Of a stretch of 43,762 nucleotides of DNA, positions 41,487 through 43,762 are shown piece after piece. Within the stretch, counting starts at the first letter, position 1, and each line of letters begins with the position of its first letter. Source of the stretch: an uncultured Lachnospiraceae bacterium. GTDB taxonomy: Bacteria > Bacillota > Clostridia > Lachnospirales > Lachnospiraceae. The translations under genes were made by a program, and so were the position numbers. The notes under the pieces are model-generated. The model saw only the letters and a list, made by a program, of their open reading frames with translations. It had not been told where the DNA came from and made no database searches. The stretch lies in the NCBI GenBank assembly GCA_902781215.1, contig CACZIO010000021.1, forward strand, positions 1 through 43,762, in the 5' to 3' direction.

Positions 41487-41579
41487 TCCATGCGCTTTTT
41501 GTTGCGGAAAGAGACGATCCTCTGAAAAAAGTGCACAAAGATTGATGACTTTAAATAGTATTATTGTATACAATGCCAT

Positions 41580-41666
41580 TTGACCTTTTCACGAAACTGC
41601 GTATAATATACTTCATAAAAGCAAGGGCGCTGCAGGAATCATTCCTGCGGCGCTTTTTCTTTTTAT
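41580..41666 (+). promoter_or_regulatory. amt promoter with immediate terminator hairpin
   Basis: TTGACC (41580-41585), 16 bases, TATAAT (41602-41607) is a good vegetative promoter. RNA starting near 41614 would at once meet AAGGGCGCT-GCAGGA (41623-41637), which pairs with TCCTGC-GGCGCTTTTT (41643-41657) followed by CTTTTTA. The left flank AAAGCAAGGGCGCT differs by one base from AAAGCAAAGGCGCT in the purF leader. This suggests attenuation or a roughly 50-base RNA. Confidence 0.7.
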
Positions 41667-41804
41667 TCCTTATCCTTATACTTTTCCTTTCCTTTTCCCA
41701 TACGGGGACTGCCTACGGTCATACAGCCGGCGGACGGTACACGGTCTCCTGCGGGAACAGGGACTGTGAAAAACAAGATCCTTTTTGAAAAGGATATCCT
41801 GCGG

Positions 41805-41843
41805 ACAAAGGGGTCCGGGTGCCTGCGCATCCGGGCCCTTTGT
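41805..41843 (+). ncRNA. Strong hairpin in the amt leader
   Basis: ACAAAGGGGTCCGGGTGC pairs with GCATCCGGGCCCTTTGT around a CTGC loop, with a few G-T pairs and one bulge. No T-run follows, so it is not a simple terminator. A second small perfect hairpin (ATCCTTTT-TG-AAAAGGAT) lies about 20 bases upstream. Confidence 0.5.
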
Positions 41844-41870
41844 AGTTGTCAGAAGTGCTTTTGCGTACAG

Positions 41871-41986
41871 AGAGGGACCTTCGACTTTGCAGGAGCATTT
41901 TGCATCCGGAGAGGGACCTTCGCTTTTGCAGGAGCATTTTGCATCCGGAGAGGGACCTTCGCCTTTGCAGGAGCATTTCTGCATTC
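41871..41986 (+). repeat. Three tandem 39-bp repeats upstream of amt
   Basis: Copies begin at 41871, 41910 and 41949 (unit starting AGAGGGACCTTCG). Each of the first two contains a potential small hairpin, GGAGCA-TTT-TGCATCC; the third diverges in its last part. The period is 13 codons and the frame stays open into amt. If translated it would give FAGAFCIRRGTF-type repeats, but amt has its own start after the array. Confidence 0.85.
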
Positions 41987-42005
41987 TGAGAAAGTGAGGC
42001 AGAGT

Positions 42006-43202
42006 ATGGATTTCAATGTTTCAACAGTTACATGGGTATTGATCGCGACAGCCCTGATTTATTTCATGCAGGCGGGATTTGCCCTGTGTGAGGCGGGACT
42101 GACCAGGGCCAAGAACACGGGCAACATCCTGATGAAGAACATGATGGATTTCTGTATCGGGACCCCCTGCTACTGGCTGGTGGGCTTCGGTCTGATGTTC
42201 GGGAGCACGGCGCCTCTGATCGGGCGCCTGGATCCCATGATCCGGGGGATCTACGGGGCGGAGAACACGGTCGTGCCCCAGACCATGCCGCTCTGGTGCT
42301 ATGTCATCTTCCAGACGGTCTTCTGCGCGACGGCGGCGACCATCGTGTCGGGCTCCATGGCGGAGCGGACCAATTTCAAGGCCTATTGTGTCTACTCGGC
42401 GGCCATCTCCCTGCTGGTCTATCCCATCGGCGGCCACTGGGCCTGGGGCGGCGGCTGGCTGTCCGGCCTGGGCTTCCACGATTTCGCCGGCAGCGCCGTC
42501 GTCCACAACGTGGGCGGTGTGATCGCCTGCCTGGGGGCCTGGATGCTGGGGCCCAGGATCGGCAAGTACGACCGGGAGGGAAAGGCGCGGGCCATTCCCG
42601 GACACAACATGACAGCCGTTGCGCTCGGTGTCTTCATCCTCTGGTTCTGCTGGTTCGGCTTCAACGGAGGGTCCACGGCCTCCATGGCGGACGGGGCGGA
42701 TGCCTTCCACGCCTCGCTGGCCTTCATGAACACCAACCTGGCGGCGGCTGTGGCGACGGTCGTGACCATGATCTTCACCTGGCTGCGCTACGGTAAGCCC
42801 GATGTCTCCATGACCCTCAACGCCGCCCTGGCGGGCCTTGTGGCCATCACGGCGGGCTGCGACTGTGTGACCCCCTTCGGCGCCTTTATCATCGGCCTTG
42901 CAGCCGGGATCCTGGTCGTCTTCTCCGTGGAATTTTTTGACAATATCGCGAAGATCGACGATCCGGTCGGCGCGGTCTCGGTCCACATGGTCAACGGGAT
43001 CTGGGGCACCATCGCGGTCGGTCTCTTCTCCAACGGCGAGGACGGCGTGATGAAGGGTCTCTTCTATGGTGGCGGCGCAAAACTCCTTGGCGTTCAGGCT
43101 CTGGGCATTCTGGCAATTGATGCCTATGTTCTGATCGTCATGTTCATCGTCTTCAAAGCCATCGATGCTGTCATCGGCCTGTCCCGCCCAGGTGGAGATT
43201 GA
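42006..43202 (+). CDS. amt: Ammonium transporter, Amt domain of a broken Amt-PII fusion
   Basis: The Amt channel conducts ammonia/ammonium across the cytoplasmic membrane. ATG 42006 (MDFNVSTVTWVLIATALIYF) follows GTGAGG; upstream in-frame codons pass through a tandem repeat and are not expected. About eleven membrane segments are visible. The family landmarks are FALCEAGLTRAKN, DFAGSAVVHNVGG and GAVSVHMVNGIWG, the latter two with the twin pore histidines, and WFGFNGGS. The frame runs out at TGA 43200-43202 after AIDAVIGL. At that point the neighbouring frame continues with PAQVEIDGLDLHEHGLASAY, the linker that joins Amt to a PII domain in clostridial relatives. A deletion of about five bases near 43186 would explain the break. 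Transport may survive, but the fused sensor is lost. Confidence 0.9.
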   Translation: MDFNVSTVTWVLIATALIYFMQAGFALCEAGLTRAKNTGNILMKNMMDFCIGTPCYWLVGFGLMFGSTAPLIGRLDPMIRGIYGAENTVVPQTMPLWCYVIFQTVFCATAATIVSGSMAERTNFKAYCVYSAAISLLVYPIGGHWAWGGGWLSGLGFHDFAGSAVVHNVGGVIACLGAWMLGPRIGKYDREGKARAIPGHNMTAVALGVFILWFCWFGFNGGSTASMADGADAFHASLAFMNTNLAAAVATVVTMIFTWLRYGKPDVSMTLNAALAGLVAITAGCDCVTPFGAFIIGLAAGILVVFSVEFFDNIAKIDDPVGAVSVHMVNGIWGTIAVGLFSNGEDGVMKGLFYGGGAKLLGVQALGILAIDAYVLIVMFIVFKAIDAVIGLSRPGGD

Positions 43203-43533
43203 TGGTCTGGATCTGCACGAGCACGGCCTGGCAAGTGCCTATTCCGGCTTTGCTATCAGCGATGTTACCAACATGGTCATGGATGTCAATGAGAACACAG
43301 ACCTGGGAGAGGGCGAGTATGACAAAGCCACCGGCGCCCAGATTCAGGCAGCGGTCAAGGTCGTGGATACTTCCGGTGTCACAGCAGCTGCGGTATCCGG
43401 AGTTGGATCTGCCAAAGCACCTGTCGGGACTTGGGCTGATCTGCCCGCAGCAGCGGGAGCTATCCCGGATTCCGGCATCTACCGCCTGTCCATCATCTGC
43501 CGTCTCAACAAGTTTGATGAACTACAGGCATGA
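43183..43533 (+). pseudogene. Linker and start of the PII domain, out of frame with amt
   Basis: This frame carries PAQVEIDGLDLHEHG, a variable Ala/Val-rich linker, and the first PII strand IYRLSIICRLNKFDELQA, ending at TGA 43531-43533. It has no ribosome site of its own and reads as the middle part of the fused amt gene. Compared with PII proteins, roughly nine codons between DELQ and GMTMTQVMG are missing, and the frame changes there. Confidence 0.75.
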
Positions 43534-43762
43534 CCATGACCCAGGTCATGGGCTGCGGCATCCAGAGAGGCTCCAGCGAGCGCTACAGAGGCGCTGTCGT
43601 CGACGCAACCCTCCTGCCCAAGGTCAAGGTCGAGGTCGTCGTAGCAAAGATCTCCGTGGACAAGGTCATCGAAGCTGCCCGCAAAGCCCTCTACACCGGC
43701 CACATCGGTGACGGCAAGATCTTTGTCTACAACGTCCTCCACGTGGTCAAGGTCCGCACCGG
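43530..43762 (+). pseudogene. PII signal-transduction domain (GlnB/GlnK-like), third segment, runs off the window
   Basis: From ATG 43530 the frame gives TMTQVMGCGIQRGS, a T-loop with RYRGAVVDATLLPK, KVEVVVAKI, and the B-loop ALYTGHIGDGKIFVYNV. This is unmistakably PII. The tyrosine uridylylated in enteric PII (T-loop position 51) is absent, as in many clostridial members. It continues the reading of the broken Amt-PII gene after a second shift near 43525. No independent ribosome site is seen. The gene may continue beyond the window. Confidence 0.8.

Noticed and set aside
41871-41986. 39-bp repeats considered as a CRISPR array
   Set aside because: The units abut with no unique spacers, and there is no cas gene.
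41766-42005. N-terminal extension of Amt beginning at GTG 41766
   Set aside because: Amt proteins begin near MDFNVS, which has its own ATG and GTGAGG site; the extension is made of tandem-repeat codons after a weak start.

Overview
The window looks like a low-to-moderate GC Firmicute, most likely a gut or rumen Lachnospiraceae-type clostridium. The signs are strong AGGAGG-type ribosome binding sites, short leader terminators, a PurF of the cysteine-propeptide/iron-sulfur type, an ammonium transporter joined to a PII domain, and a transposase remnant of a kind I know from Lachnospiraceae. The taxonomy is inferred from gene style; no rRNA marker is present.

Left edge (1-1700): the 3' end of an AraC-type regulator, then a PHP-domain phosphoesterase gene cut off after about 125 codons where a minus-strand transposase fragment begins. 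A perfect 13-bp-arm palindrome follows, then a minus-strand Sfp-type phosphopantetheinyl transferase, then a gap holding three short direct repeats.

Centre (1722-35564): a large nonribosomal peptide locus in two plus-strand transcription units, each closed by a clear intrinsic terminator. Unit 1 (1722-6908) encodes an alpha/beta hydrolase, a STAS anti-sigma-antagonist protein, a free acyl carrier protein, an acyl-activating enzyme, a MATE exporter fused to an RsbW-like ATPase/kinase domain, and an 89-residue Pro/Gln/Glu-rich protein. Unit 2 (7124-35474) encodes a second adenylate-forming enzyme with a long low-complexity tail, a membrane-anchored serine beta-lactamase-fold peptidase, the 6367-residue NRPS, a hydrolase fused to a dead adenylation domain, a second hydrolase paralogous to the first half of that fusion, and a membrane PP2C (SpoIIE/RsbU-type) phosphatase. 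The NRPS reads C-A-PCP-E / C-A-PCP / C-A-PCP / C-A-PCP / C-A-PCP-E / degenerate C / TE. It predicts a pentapeptide with D-residues at positions 1 and 5.

How it may work together (inference): the free ACP and an acyl-activating enzyme would supply a fatty acyl group to the first condensation domain. The transferase would prime the carrier domains, and the MATE pump would export the N-acyl-D-aminoacyl product. The extracytoplasmic peptidase could then trim an N-terminal acyl-D-amino acid, as ClbP does in colibactin. STAS, ATPase/kinase and PP2C phosphatase form a complete partner-switching set, but here the kinase-like domain sits on the exporter rather than beside a sigma factor. This is the most unusual feature of the window.

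Right edge (35565-43762): a poorly coding stretch with gene remnants, a decayed ECF sigma factor, then a visibly GC-richer nitrogen-related block: purF, a PEP/pyruvate-binding-domain protein, and an amt-PII fusion broken by two apparent frameshifts. purF and amt are each preceded by a similar promoter-proximal terminator hairpin, and amt also by a 39-bp tandem repeat.
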